Made by a program: the position numbers and the translations under genes | From: Mantis religiosa | Taxonomy: Eukaryota; Arthropoda; Insecta; Mantodea; Mantidae | DNA length: 64,000 nucleotides | Assembly: GCA_030765055.1 (NCBI GenBank) | Contig: CM060950.1 | Coordinates: 269,013,589-269,077,588 of the forward strand | Direction of reading: 5' to 3' | Part shown: positions 30,801 to 43,299 of the stretch, piece by piece | Layout: each line of letters opens with the position of its first letter | How positions within the stretch are numbered: position 1 is the first letter of the stretch | The notes under the pieces: model-generated | What the model was told of the DNA's origin: nothing | The model's database searches: none | Seen by the model: the letters and a program-made list of their open reading frames with translations, nothing else

Positions 30801-31569
30801 TGTGGCACATCAATAGCATCAAAGGTAGATCGCCACTAGAATACACGATGAGTGAAAACAAATCACACGCAATCAAGGTCGTCCAAACAAAAGTCACAAC
30901 AGATGTACTGTTGCACTATTTTTCCCCTAATGGCCCGAAGGTTATTTGTATGCTGTGTGCAACAAACATAAGGGCTGGTTACCATAGAACACAAAACACA
31001 CGTTGCATTTTATAAACAAGAAAACAGAGGAAAATACCGGCTAAGTGTCTGACGTTAATTCAGACGGACACAACACCTCTTTTCGTGATCCCTGCAATAT
31101 GATGGTGGGCGCAAACATTCCCTTCTGGAAACTCGAAAATCGCTTTTTCAGGCAGTTTCTAGAAAAAATAAAGTATGTTGCAATCCCAGACAATAAGACG
31201 CAAAGAATGCCAGAAGCTGTGCTACGAGGTGAACTACAAGGTTATTGAGAAAATGTGAACTCACAATTCATCTTGGTTTAAATTTGCTACAGTCACGTCA
31301 CGCGGTGTAAAGAGAAGCTTTTTCCAGCACACATAAAACATTCGTTTTCGTTTGCAAACTTCGTAATGTCTATTGCTATTCATTTTAAAGAAGCATGTGC
31401 ACTGTAATAATGTATGACAAAATCACAAGCAATTACCTTTTCACTTAACGTGCGTTTGTTAATATTAATGCTTATTTTATTTATGTTTATATTCATATTA
31501 CTGGACAATATATTTTTATCGTGTAACTTATGGATAAATGTGCAATATATTCTATGACACTGTGTCCGT
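30801..31569. other. Gene-free stretch
   Basis: Frames at 30800-31015 and 31045-31248 show no recognised domain. Confidence 0.4.
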
Positions 31570-32072
31570 CATACCACGAGGTGAATGGGTGCCTGCGGGT
31601 CAATAATCCAATAAGGAACTCCTAATCAAGCTGAGGAAAACCGTAAGGAAGAAAAGACTGGATATGTGGAAAAAATGACGCATGGATTCTGCATAAGGAG
31701 AACGTGCCAGCCTACAATGCCATATGTGTGAAACAGTTTTTAGCGGACAGGCGCATTCCTAAGCTCGAACATCCTCCATACTCACCAGATATGGCTCCCT
31801 GTGACTTTTTTCTGCTTCCAAAAGTGAAAAAGGTATTAATGGGAACATATTTTCAGTGTTAGAAGAGTTAAAAGAAAAATGGATAAGTTGTTGAAGAAGG
31901 TGACAACGGATGAGCTACAGTATTGCTTTGAACAATGGAAGACACCTATGCGGCAGTGTATACATAGGGGAGGGGAGTATGTTGAAAGTGATAAACGTTA
32001 GTTGTAGCTTTGTTTGCAATAAATCATATTTCTGACGCCAGTCTCGTTATTTAATTGCCACACCTCGTATCG
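31570..32072 (+). pseudogene. mariner (DD34D) transposase relic, 3' part with terminal repeat
   Basis: Three frames join to the C-terminal half of a mariner transposase. The first includes GEWVPAGQ and LRKTVRKKRLDMWKK. The second starts with DAWILHKENVPAYNAICVKQ and continues to HPPYSPDMAPCDFFLLPKVK. The third has ELKEKMDK through HRGGEYVES. The codon at 31698-31700, where the second catalytic Asp belongs, is Glu; exactly 34 residues later lies the third Asp (31803-31805), the DD34D spacing. At least two frameshifts and an internal stop are present. The right end, TACGAGGTGTGGCAATTAAA on the minus strand ending near 32070, looks like a mariner terminal repeat next to a TA. The 5' half is missing. 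Confidence 0.8.
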
Positions 32073-33125
32073 ATTTTAATTGTGCAGTAAATACGCCACA
32101 CTCATAACAATGGAAAATTCTGACTAAATCCTTAGGTACAATCCCTTGTACTGAAAAATTGCCGATTTACTTACAATGCAGATTAACTTTACGTCACAAG
32201 TACAAAATCGTACAGCCACGTCTCATCACAGCACAAGTATGTAAGGTGGATATGACACAATACCGTTATAATCTGAAACTGATTTTAATTGTAAATCATT
32301 GTCTAAATACAGAATGCTACCAATTACATACAAAGTTCAAGCAATGACTGTTTTTAAATGTTACTAAAGACAAATCAATCACCGTGTCTCTTGAATACTG
32401 TGGGTTTTTAATATCACTAAATATATCATTATTCTAAGAGAACCAGGAATCACTTTAGTCGGTGCAATGTATCGTTGAAATTAACGGTAAAGTTACAGTT
32501 GGTTCGATTCTTACTACGAATTATCAGAATTAAAACTCTAACAATGGACATTAAAACACGAAGAGATGCTTTAAGTACTACTGTAACCAATAATAAAATA
32601 AAGTGTAATTGAACAGTGTTACGAAATATTTGCGGTGAGCTGCTTCTTTGGAGCAAAATCCAAGGCACAAATGCAGAAAATGTGTTGCTTAATAACACTA
32701 CGCAGATAGTTATTTCCTATAAAATCATAAGAGTAATAAATACATTTATCCACGCAAACACTACATGACAGTTATGTGTAACCTACACATTCTTTATTAT
32801 GATTATTCTTATTTACTTATCTACATAAATATTACTGTGTGTAGCCACTGTTTGTAATGAACATTGTAATTGGGCTTAGGCCTGTTATGTTCATAAGAAT
32901 AAAAATAAAAAAGCATAAATTAAAAGAATTCATATTATAGTTCTGTGTCTTGGTGAAGAGGAAAAACACAAACTATTACAGCTTAAAGAGGCACATTAGC
33001 TTTCCATACGATACTGGATACTATCTACACCGATAAAAAGAGCATGTTTCTCTTCGTTGTTTAATGTTAATAACGTAGACTCTATAGTTCTGAATAGAAG
33101 GGTATATTAAACACCGACGATCATG
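32073..33125. other. Gene-free stretch
   Basis: No element, repeat or coding region recognised. Confidence 0.4.
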
Positions 33126-33129
33126 GATC

Positions 33130-33555
33130 TAGAAGAGCCTTTGTTCAAATCCCGGCTATGGCACTGAATTTTTAAGTCTGGCTCTACGTTTCCACAATTT
33201 AGCCTACACACGGCCAGTGTGAACGAACTATTAATTTCCATTAATTAACCTAATAGTGGTTAACTATAAAGCCCGGGCCTTAAAGTACTTACATGTTGTA
33301 AGTCGCCACTAAGGTAGTTGTCTCGTGTGTTTATGAGACCTCCTATGTGGTTTACCGGGAAAATACGAGTCAGTTGGAGAATTTAATGTCATATCGGCGC
33401 GTTGGTTAATAGTAGAGTGGCTTGACGGAAACCAGAAGATCAGTGGTTCATTCAAATGCCGGCTATGGCATTCAATTTTTCAGTCTGGCTCTACGTCTCC
33501 ACAATTTAGCCTACACACGGCCAGTGTGAAAGAACAATTAATTTCCATCGATGAT
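33130..33555 (+). repeat. Family-E tRNA-like repeat, tandem, diverged
   Basis: The block CCGGCTATGGCA...TTTTTNAGTCTGGCTCTACG occurs at 33153 and 33459, 306 bp apart. The intervening part (AAAGTACTTACATGTTGTAAG, GGGAAAATACGAGTCAGTTG) matches the unit at 26.4-26.7 kb. The head (GTGGCTTGACGGAAACCAG, then TCAAATGCCGGCTATGGC) is degraded. This is an older tandem copy of the same family in plus orientation. A further weak relative may lie at about 34030-34095. Confidence 0.7.
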
Positions 33556-34230
33556 CATGCTCAAACAAATGAAGATTGCCGTTTATTTCATATTCAAAGT
33601 GGCCCCTTGTAAATATTCTTTTCTAACCATAAACCAATATACAGGATGTTAATGAACTACACCGAAATAATTTCAGCCATTGTAGAAGTGACTAATATAA
33701 GCACGTTGAGACAGGCAATGCATGGTGTGTGGCTAAACATAACGCAGATAATTGCGTTGAACCTAATTGGCATCTGATGCTGATAAGTTGGTATTTAAAC
33801 TAGGGGGGAGGAAATTATTGGATTAGAATATTTTTAATACTGCTTTCCAAGTATAGAAATATCGATACTTAGTAACTCGTTATTGGCGTTCTCAGGATTT
33901 AATGCCTTAAAGATCTCTCAAATTTCGAACTAATCACCTGCCAGTGAGACACTGAACAGCAATTAACTCTCCTCTTACATCATGTAAGCTACTCTATGGG
34001 TACTTCTGTAACTGTTATGATATCCCAAACCGTAACCCGGAAAACTGGAGTTCCAAGAGTCATTGGTTCAGTTCCCAACATGTAGTTAATTTTTTGCCTT
34101 TACCTTTTTAATACGTAAATCCTAATGGGGAGAAATGACGTGATTCGTAACTAAGAACGTGAAGTTGATTGGCCAGTGCAATAACACTACTGAATTTTAA
34201 ACCACGTTTATGCTGCTGGATGGAACAGTC
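33556..34230. other. Gene-free stretch
   Basis: TACAGGATGTTAATGAACTA at about 33640 resembles a Tc1/mariner-type end but has no partner I could confirm. Confidence 0.3.
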
Positions 34231-34235
34231 CAGCT

Positions 34236-34457
34236 GTGGCTTGGCCAGCACGCTCTACCCCTTTCTGGGGTCACCTCAGGTCTCTGGTATATGAAACACC
34301 TATTATCTCAGTAGAGGACCTAACTGCTCGGATAATAGCAACATGTGAAGTTATTCGACACACACAAGGAATTTTGGACAGAGTACGACAGTCGTTCCTT
34401 CACCGCTGTCAACTTTGCACTGAAAACGCAGGTCGTCATTTCGAGCAGTTCCTATAA
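34236..34457 (+). pseudogene. mariner-superfamily transposase C-terminus lacking the third Asp
   Basis: The frame AWPARSTPFWGHLRSLVYET through ILDRVRQSFLHRC to GRHFEQFL and a stop matches the C-terminal tail of insect mariner-superfamily transposases of the type whose catalytic region reads WPxRSPDLTPxDFFLWG. Here WPARS runs almost directly into PFWGH. An in-frame loss of several residues has removed the segment with the last catalytic Asp. The rest of the gene upstream is absent or unrecognisable. About 70 codons remain open. Confidence 0.75.
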
Positions 34458-36415
34458 ACCTAACGTAAAGAGTTGCATTTACTTTTATTTTATGCAAGTA
34501 CGTTCAACCTTTAAACTATCTCCCATTCAGACGTACAGAATATGAAAGTATTAAGCAGGATTCAAGCTTTGTTAGAAAGAAGTGTAATGAACTGTACTGA
34601 CAAGGTGAAATTGCTACATAAAATGTATACATTTATACAGGAACTAAAAGTTTAGAAAAAACATCAATAAACAAGCAAACAAACAAAACAAAATTAAACA
34701 AAAACGACAGAAAAGTGAAGAAGACTCCAACTCGTTTACCTATCAATGGAAAGCTAATGTCATATCCATCGCACTAGAAGAAGGGCTCGTGTTGTGCACT
34801 CAAGTTGTGCTATCATTAGCAGTGGCATATTGGCACTTTAGAAACTTACTACCGTAACTTCTACATTTGAACTAACAGACCATAAGTCTCCTATCTCAAA
34901 TTACTTGTTTAAGATATCTTCACTTGCTCTGCAAATATTTTGGAGTAGTTCATTAATATTACATATATCTGTGTGCGCTGCTTTTTCCTGAAGTACATAG
35001 CAATAACTAAAGGCCAAAAATAGTTACTTTAAAAGGTAGTGTTCTCTAAACACAATGGGTATCCCATTGAAATAAAATAAATAGGAAACGCCCACCTATA
35101 GGAACAGGAAAGGAGTATTTTCTTAAATGGTTCATTTATTACTACTTCTAAATATTGCCTATAAATATTTTGTAATACTTCTGATACATATTATTGTTAC
35201 CTACGAGAAGAGGCTGCTAATGCTAGGTGAAGATTGAATTCTGGAGACTCTGGTGTACGAGTTCGTTGCTGGCAGTCCTTGCATGACAACTAGAACAGCT
35301 TTAAACTGTCCGAAATAAGAAAGATTCCACAACACACATTAGATCTTTTAACACTTAAGTCGATTAATATGAAGAAAACATAACAATAAGTTTTGTAAGT
35401 ATGGTTCGTAGAAGCTATATAAAATATACAAAACTAGAGAAAATCATGTCAATGTAACACAATAGATCTGATATGTAAGCTTAAATAGTCTCTCTAGTTA
35501 CTCTCGTAATAAATATACATAGCAACGCTAATTTAATTTCGATTGAGATAAATATTTTCAGACATTTTCATATCATTAATTTTCTTGTAGATGCAAACGG
35601 AAACCTGGGAATGCAGTAGGCTTAAGAGCGATAGTAAATCTTTTAAAGCTGGTCGGTATGTGATGCCTTTGAAATTTACTTCTCTTTGGATGACCAAGAT
35701 ATAAAACAGGGCAGTAAGATAAAAAACAGGAAAAGAAAAAAGAAAAGAAGAAGAATTAGAGCTTCCTAATCAAGAGAAATGTTACATTCCTCGAAAAAAA
35801 TGTATATGACATAAGCTGTGTGTTTTAACAAAATCTATATTTTTATATCTACGTCTTTGTTTGCCAGTTATCCCAAAGTAATCCAGAACAAGGACGATTT
35901 TTGGTTTGAGCACATTCCCAGAAAATTCAAGATATATATTTCAATTGTCACTAAAATGTCTGACCATAATCATTTTAAACATTTCTGTCAAGATATCCCG
36001 GAAAATTATTCAAGATATAAATTTTAGTTGTCAAAAAATAAGTGAAAAGTAGTAATTTTAAAAACATCCCTTTGAAGACTTTCCTAGAAAATACAATATA
36101 TGAATTTCACTTGGCATAGAAGTATCTTAAACATGGTAATTTTAATCATATATTTGAGGACATTCTCGGAAAGATTCAAGATATAAATTTCAGTTGACAT
36201 AAAATATCCTAAATATATTTCAATCAAAATCATTAAAACCATTTTTGTTCCAGGTAAAGTGCAGTCTGGGTGGGAGGATTTTCATGAAAAGCTTTTTGTC
36301 GCTTCATGGGAATGCTGAACTTCACCAGGTTTGGTATTTAACAGAATTTTCCTTTTTGAGCTACCTGTACTTATACATGAACGTATTTTTAAAATTGTGT
36401 TCTTTTCTGGAGACC
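34458..36415. other. Gene-free AT-rich stretch
   Basis: At 35880-36240 a loose ~100-bp phrase (AGATATAAATTTCAGTTG, CATTCTCGGAAAGATTCAAG and variants) recurs about four times and looks like a degenerate tandem repeat. No coding region is seen. Confidence 0.4.
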
Positions 36416-36610
36416 TCAAACCGAGCAGCATGGGTCAGGCGGTTTCGTCTTTGGCCCGCATTCTGGATGGCCAGATTTGATTCCCGTGGTCGACCTACCT
36501 GACCATTGGCTTTTTCCGGATTTTCCCGGGTCACTAGGTGATTGCTGGGTAGGTTAATTACATACCCCGAATTTCCTGTGCCTCCATTTCACCTTCATTA
36601 TAATTTCATG
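36416..36610 (+). mobile_element. SINE-C, copy 2
   Basis: CCGAGCAGCATGGGTCAGGCGG (A-box-like), GCATTCTGGATGGCCAGATTTGATTCCCG (B-box region), then TTTTTCCGGATTTTCCCGGGTCACTAGGTGA and CTCCATTTCACCTTC. It matches the block at 30-250 in order and spacing, and copy 3 at 49.43 kb. It is the best-preserved of the three. Confidence 0.75.
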
Positions 36611-37290
36611 TTATCTCTCTTCTGGTGGTCTCTTTCAGGGTAGAAGTGTTGGGTGGAATCTCGGCGGTGCATGGCAGGATGATAAGGTCTAAGGAAAACG
36701 CTTTCTCCTCCGACGCCGAACCGGCCTGGTGGGCCGATTCAGAAGTGTGGCAGCCGGGATGCCGGTTGTTGAAGACTGCCTGGAGTACTCTGCTCTGGGG
36801 AAGCATCCTCCGGTCTCCGAACCGGCTTCGTGATTGTTTCGGGACCATGGCAGGTGGGATGGCGACCTGGTAAAGTGTTGGATCCTCGCCCTCTGTACTG
36901 TAGTGACTCCTAGGGGTCAGCCACCCTCTATATTTTTTATTGTTATATACGTCCTCCAACGTTGTCATATCGGACGATGAATGGAATGGATGAAATGGTG
37001 CTCAAATGAGTCCGGTGTTCATGGAGCTTAGAGTTACCCGACATTCGTCTTACAGGATAAGGGAAAACCCCGGAAAAAACCTTATCCAGATAACTCACCG
37101 TGACCGAGATTCGAACTCGGTACCTCTTGAACGTGAGGCAGACATGCTACCATCTACGCTACCAAGGCGGGCACCCTCTATCTACTCTCGCCTCATCCTC
37201 TCTCCCGGGGTGCCCCACTTGGGGCATCGGTACAAAAGATCAGTCTGATTGAGGTGCCGAATACCCTTCGAACAATCCAATCCAATCAGG
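36611..37290 (+). other. GC-rich non-coding segment interrupted by SINE-A
   Basis: A GC-rich block (36.61-36.92 and 37.18-37.27 kb) directly follows SINE-C and is split by a SINE-A. Phrases such as CGGTCTCCGAACCGGC recur (GAACCGGC at 36719 and 36820). It may be the 3' part of a longer element joined to SINE-C. No coding motif is recognised in its short frames. Confidence 0.4.
36922..37181 (-). mobile_element. SINE-A, copy 4, with 10-bp target duplication
   Basis: CACCCTCTAT at 36922-36931 and at 37172-37181 is an exact target duplication around a complete minus-strand SINE-A (36932-37171). The head reads GCCCGCCTTGGTAGCGTAGA, with B box GAGTTCGAATCTCGGTC. The body contains GGGTTTTCCCTTATCCTG, and the 3' end is TTGGAGGACGTATATAAC with an AT-rich tail. 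It serves as the reference copy for the family. Confidence 0.92.
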
Positions 37291-37395
37291 GACTTTAAAA
37301 CGTGCATTTACACGACATTTAAGCATATAATTTTTGGGTGGAAAGCAATACCGTTCCTGCTTATTGTAAGTACGTAATGGAGAAAGTAATATGAG

Positions 37396-37722
37396 ATGCT
37401 AACTGCAGTGAACACAGTATCATATGGAACAAGCCTTAAAGCGGCAACTGATACTGCCAGCTTTAGAAGTTGTACAGCTAGTTTAAATAGTTCAAAAGGT
37501 CAAACAGAAAAGTGCATTCAAAACCAGGGGTCTCTAGCAACAAAAACTCTGCTAGCAGACCATTGCGAACCAGGAAATTGTAACAAAGTGCTAGCACCGA
37601 AGTCATCAATGCAATTTTCTTCTCCCTGTGACGAAGGTTATTTTCAAATGCAGCAGAAGAAAGCGACACCATCTATAAGGTTCTGCAGTCAACTAGACGT
37701 ATCCTCAAGGGAGGAAGAATGA
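37396..37722 (+). CDS. Hypothetical 108-codon ORF, doubtful
   Basis: The frame starts at an ATG and encodes a Ser/Thr/Cys-rich protein (MLTAVNTVSYGTSLKAATDT at the start) with no domain, signal peptide or membrane segment I recognise. The composition is more balanced than the surrounding AT-rich DNA. No intron, promoter or neighbour supports it. It could be an exon fragment of an unknown element or chance. Confidence 0.15.
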   Translation: MLTAVNTVSYGTSLKAATDTASFRSCTASLNSSKGQTEKCIQNQGSLATKTLLADHCEPGNCNKVLAPKSSMQFSSPCDEGYFQMQQKKATPSIRFCSQLDVSSREEE

Positions 37723-38249
37723 ATCCAGTGCCAGTACTGGTTTCGCAGTGATGCGTTGGAATAAGGATTAGAACAATTAGGTAAGTTGTGGTCATTGTGC
37801 GTAGGTGAACTAATTTCTTTGTTGTTGTTTTCTATATTATTTTGTTTTTCAAGCTGATGAGACGGAAATTAAACATAAAAAGTAAACAGATGCAATGCTT
37901 CTTTTTTTAAAGTAGATCCATATATCGTTCATTTTTGTCTTTCTTCAAATTACCCCATACGATATCCAACTTGCTTCGCTTGTTAAAATTTATGGGATAA
38001 ATTGGTTCATAATTTTATACTTTTATAGCTCACCATTTTCTTTTAATAATTCCTTCATGTAAGTTTCCTCCAACCTGTCGAATATTAATATATTATGTAT
38101 ACCGACATATATATATACATATATATATATTGTTTTTGCTGTAATTTGTCGAACATTTTGAAATTATATCAATTCCCACGCATTACGCTATGCCTAATAA
38201 GATTCGATGTTTAATGAAGTCGCGCGGCAGAACGTATACTCCGTTTTAT
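37723..38249. other. Gene-free stretch
   Basis: A short interrupted TATA-type repeat lies at 38106-38130. Nothing else is visible. Confidence 0.4.
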
Positions 38250-38400
38250 AATTGTGACTGATACGCAACTAGGTGTTCACAGCTGCTATTACGTGGTTTA
38301 CTCCACGTGGGTAAGCAGTTCTGATATCTTTGAATGGCTAAAGTTCGATATGAATCGACTCCTGCTGCATAGAAGCGGAGTAACAACGATGAAGGATGCG
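38250..38400 (+). repeat. Dispersed repeat R4, copy 2
   Basis: ATACGCAACTAGGTGTTCACAGC, CTCCACGTGGGTAAG, GATATCTTTGAATGGCTAAAG, then CGATATGAATCGACTCC and AGAAGCGG match copy 1 at 1.51-1.66 kb in the same order and orientation. Confidence 0.6.
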
Positions 38401-39898
38401 AATAAATCATGTGAAAGGAGCTGATTATATTTTACTACCGAGAACAACTTGATTACAATGTCATTCTAATTATAAAATTGACTACATTTCTGCAAATTTT
38501 CAACATACAACTGCTTTTCATTTACCTTCTTAGGCTCTTCCTGCAACATACTGCTTCAGTAGAGGTCAATTTCGGGAACATAATTCGAGTGACCAGTTGG
38601 CATCTTTTCTATGGAGTACGAAATTAATTGTTTTGTTATTCAGTTTTCCATGTGTGCCCATTACTTCATATATCACCATGTTAATTACTTTATAAATGAC
38701 TCATCTACATTTGCGAAGAAATATGAATGCCCTAACTTGTTAAATAAGCGAGATAAATCACTTTACACTTTTCATTGCCTTTGTATGCGTGACCACGTAA
38801 ACGTTTGAAATAATGTTTCTGAAATCCTTCTCTTGTCAGGCTTGCGTGGCTTCGTCTGCTTTTACTTATTTATGTATCTGCAAATGGACAAACAAGGTCT
38901 GAACGAGAGAGTAAACAAGTGAGCAAACGTAGAGGGAGAGAGAAGGCAGGGAGTTCCGTGGTCTATATGGGTAGCAAGTTGCAAAGACCATCCGCCCACG
39001 TGAGGTGTCTCACTTTGATATATTCGACATTACAATTCAGGCGATGATGATGCTGCTGCATGGAGTTAATTCTCAACGTATTGGAAACGTTCCAGCGGTC
39101 TGTGCCACGCTTGAAGATGAGCCAGGAAAACCTCATCTACACTCAAGAGGGGTATTACTTCATCACGGCCATGGACCTCATACAGACTCCCCAGGAGCTT
39201 CGTAACAAATTATATGCCTATGAGTTTTAAGGGCACAACGTGCCAAATTTTCAAGCAGCAAACTATTAATAAAAACTATGTGTGAGAGTCTCATGGTTTC
39301 TCAACTTGTCATAGCTTTATAGGGATTGTACAAAATAAATGATGCAAACGATTATTCATGACGTAAAGATATAGACAATAGAACTTGACTACAAAATTTA
39401 TTAATAGGAAAAATGGAAAACTAAGCTGTTGGATTCCTGGTCTGGAACATAAATTAATAAATGTAAGTAAATCTACTCCATGATAATAGCCAAGTTTCCA
39501 TGCGTTAACAGCGTTTCCAGACTATCACCGAATAGGAACGCGAAACCCCACCAAGAGTGTGGGTAAAGGACGAGCTAAGTTACTTTTATTTCTCAGCTGA
39601 ATAGTAAAATTTATGATGTGTGAAAAGTTATCCGTATAGAAAGTATCGATAATGTAAGATCCTTTATACACTCAATGTAAGTGCATGAAAATTGCGTACT
39701 AAATAATGACAGAAAGGGTACGAAAATCATAAAATATTGATCAGAATGGAAAAAAAAGAGATATATAATAGAAAAACGGCGCAAAAGACCACAATTTATG
39801 TAAAGAAATTCCCATTATCATAATTTGGGACCCACGTCAGCAATGACTATGATGCAAGAATTAAAAATGACATGTATCAGAATCTGTACGCTGGTTTA
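38401..39898. other. Gene-free stretch
   Basis: Small frames (38611-38808, 39005-39205) lack recognisable motifs. Confidence 0.4.
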
Positions 39899-40099
<201 letters not shown>

Positions 40100-41432
40100 T
40101 AAATGGCAGTAAATCGTGTACAGAAATGCTTTTGATTAGATAATGCTGTTTTGTAGACTCTCTGATCCTCTCTGATGTAGGAATAAGTGAACAATTACTA
40201 CAGCTGCAACAGAATAAGAATCATAACACTATTTAGTAATAAAAATCAAGAAATGAATAATAGGAGGCGGAGACAACACTACTGTGCTATTAGAAGTCGA
40301 TAATCATTTGTAAGTAACGTGTTAATAACTAATACAGGAATGATGAGTTAAAGGATGTACGTACACCAAGTTAACGTAAAGGTTAAATTTACAGCAGCGA
40401 AAACGCTTAATAAAGCCAATAAAGAATGGTTTGAATATGTAAACTAAACCTACATTTTGGAGTAAAAATCGTTTACCAAATCGATGAAAGTAATGTAAAA
40501 CACTAGTTGGCTTATAACACAGAAGTTTGCGTTTTAAACTCAAATGAATAATTAATGTAATTTACATATCCCCTCCTATTCTAAATTAAATTATTGTATG
40601 ATGATGTAAAGGATTTTTCTATTATTCCTTCCCTTAGCCCTTGCAATTGCAATTTTGTAAAACTCTGATTACTCCTAATGATGGATACAAAATCTCATGA
40701 TATTCCATGGAGAAGTAAACTCCTCCCGACTGGAAATGCTGCATATCCGAAAGGCCGAGTAGTGGTTTAGATAACTATCTAAAATTCTGAAAATTCTAAA
40801 ATTTTGATTAAAATTCTGAACTTTGTAGCGTTCAAAATCTTGTCAAATACTTTGAAATTCACGGATGACTAAGGCAGCGCCACTGTAATTTACAACACTG
40901 AATTCCTTCCATTAAAGCAATTAGTAGCATAACTTTCATTGCACTATTTATTTTATTCTGCGACCAACATGAAATTGCGTAGTTACAATATATTATGCAG
41001 TAATTTGCAGACAGAGATTGAGGCTGTTCAAAGGACTGCAATATAATCCCTATTAACGTCGGTGTATCCTGCACAAAGCAAATATCAGCCTCATCACAGT
41101 ATTTTGCATCCCATCAGCTAATCTTCTGTAATGCATCGTCGGTTCTTACAGATTTTGTGTATTTGGTTCTACTTAAACCACTAAATACAATAAAGACAGT
41201 TGTAGCACAGTAATGACATTTTCGAATTTTAAAAGTAATAAAATATATTCAGGTTTTCAGCAGCCCTATACAGTAGGTTATGGGGGATCAGCCCCTTATA
41301 ATTGAATAGGTGTCATTTTAAAAGGTATAAGTTCCACCATTGCAAGGTGTGTATAATGTGTGTACTTATTTTTACAACCAAGCGATTTTAGCACCGAATA
41401 TTCAGACCCGAAGAGCTCAGGTAAATCATTAC
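40100..41432. other. Gene-free stretch
   Basis: No coding region or element recognised. Confidence 0.4.
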
Positions 41433-41650
41433 TAAAGGCCGGGGACGTGTGCGTTTTTTCCATAAATACACTGCACACGGACTGTGCTGTTATCGGTCGC
41501 GCAAGTAAACAACTGCAGGCAGGTATTCCTAAATATGACAACTGCCTCACAGCCAGAGGACACAAAACAGTCACGTTACACTACACTTTGACCTTACGCC
41601 TGCATGTACTTTCAAGGCAATGCTTTACTAGTTCGCGTAGACTGATGATA
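41433..41650 (+). mobile_element. Truncated copy of the 46.5-kb TIR element
   Basis: It starts TAAAGGCCGGGGACGTGTGCG and continues with GACTGTGCTGTTATCGG, AAACAACTGCAG, CACTTTGACCTTACGCCTGC and CTTTACTAGTTCGCG. All are shared in order with 46535-46740. The right terminal repeat is missing, so the copy ends internally near 41650. Confidence 0.65.
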
Positions 41651-43299
41651 TTATCACGATGGCGTGGAGTAGTAACAGCAAACAAAAGAGGAACAGAAGA
41701 GGGCTTGTTCTACCAATAAACAGTCAAGAAGAGATGCTTTAGATTATCTTTCCTAAGGATCTTGAAGAATATTTAAAAGAGAAGTTAACTAATTTTAATT
41801 CTGCGTGTAGCGCTGTATGCATTGGTAGTAATATGATAATACGGTACATGCACTACATATTACACAGTATTAAACGCGAAACAGCATGCTCGACATTTCC
41901 GTCATCAAAATTAGGTATAAATAATTAACGAAGATTTACACATTAAACACTTATTTTAAACTTATTTTTATTTTAGCAAGCTTTTATTGGTTTTAGGTGT
42001 TTCCCAACTGACTGATTCAAATGTAAAGTAAGATCATAAAGAAGAAATCGGCATCGAGAGACGGACTCGTGAACGGTAAATCTGAGATTCAAAAACCGCC
42101 AGGAATATCGTTCGCCCTGGCAGAGAATTTTTCCAATCTTTCCTCAGTGTTATACTCGGAAAATGCCGAAGATTTACCCTAAACTTGGCCGTTTTCTTCC
42201 CAAATGCTCTTCCTCAATTATAATTCTATATAATTCATTGGTATTGTCCATCGCCTGTGGTGCCACATGCAGCAAGAGTGGGCGTTAAACAGTATTAAAT
42301 ATACATAATACACAAAGAGAAACCACATAAGACCAGACGGAATATATTCTACAAACAAATTCCACCATTTACCTATTATTGCCTCGTTCGAATGTGACAG
42401 GGCTCCTGGTTTAAAACCAAATGGGCTGTTAGAGATACGACATCTTCAAGACATATTTTTCTTGAAGACTCTCATATTAGCCTGCTGTACCGGAGATAGT
42501 GTGTTTCATTGTGATTTGCATTACACTTTGTCATGTAAACAGAATTTGACTCTCAGAACTGATACTTAACTCTTTTAATATCATCATATACCTTTAGGTA
42601 TAGGTATACATAGGAAGACACAGCATATAATGTACTGGAGGCAGATTCAGATTAACATTGAACTGTGCTTTGCACCAAAATTCAGCGTCTGAATATATTT
42701 CGCAACAAGGTTAGGCGAACATAAATATTGGCTCATTGGAATATCCGGAATGTACTCCACGTCCATCTTTCAAGGACGCCGCGCTGTATGGATGCTGCGC
42801 CTAGAATCAAGCTACTCTTCTACTAAATATACTCACTTACGTAGAAATTGTTTACGGTGCAGCTTACTGATTCATGTGATCACGGTTCGTTTTAGAGGAG
42901 GACATCCTCTTTCTTTACATTTAAGTGTACTTCGGTTATTCTGTATGCTAGAAATTTGTATTATTTTAGTACTTATATAAAACTAATTCAATCCAACTTA
43001 CGTTATTCACAATAAACCTTTGCCAAGGAAACATTTCAAATTAAGCGAAAACTGCTTAGTTAAATAAAGCTTGCAGAAATAGCATTCAAATATTAGACCT
43101 ATAAAAGAAACAGGTTCCTGCGAAAGAGAAATAACCAAAGAATCGTAGACCATTAAATACATACCGAGAAAACTGTAAACATTATGTGAATTTGCGGGTT
43201 CGTAGAATTAAAAGTTTTGTTTGCAGAAATTTAAAATACTCTTTATTGCAGTAATAAGTAACTTTTTACACCCCTTGCAGCAGTAAAAATGACGTGACA
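41651..43299. other. Gene-free stretch
   Basis: No recognisable gene. A 76-codon frame at 42750-42980 has no domain. Confidence 0.4.

Noticed and set aside
30628..30897. 89-codon Asp/Asn/Tyr-rich frame
   Set aside because: It is produced by the ATT/ATC microsatellite.
38106..38130. Significant (TA)n microsatellite
   Set aside because: Only about 25 bp and interrupted, too short to be informative.
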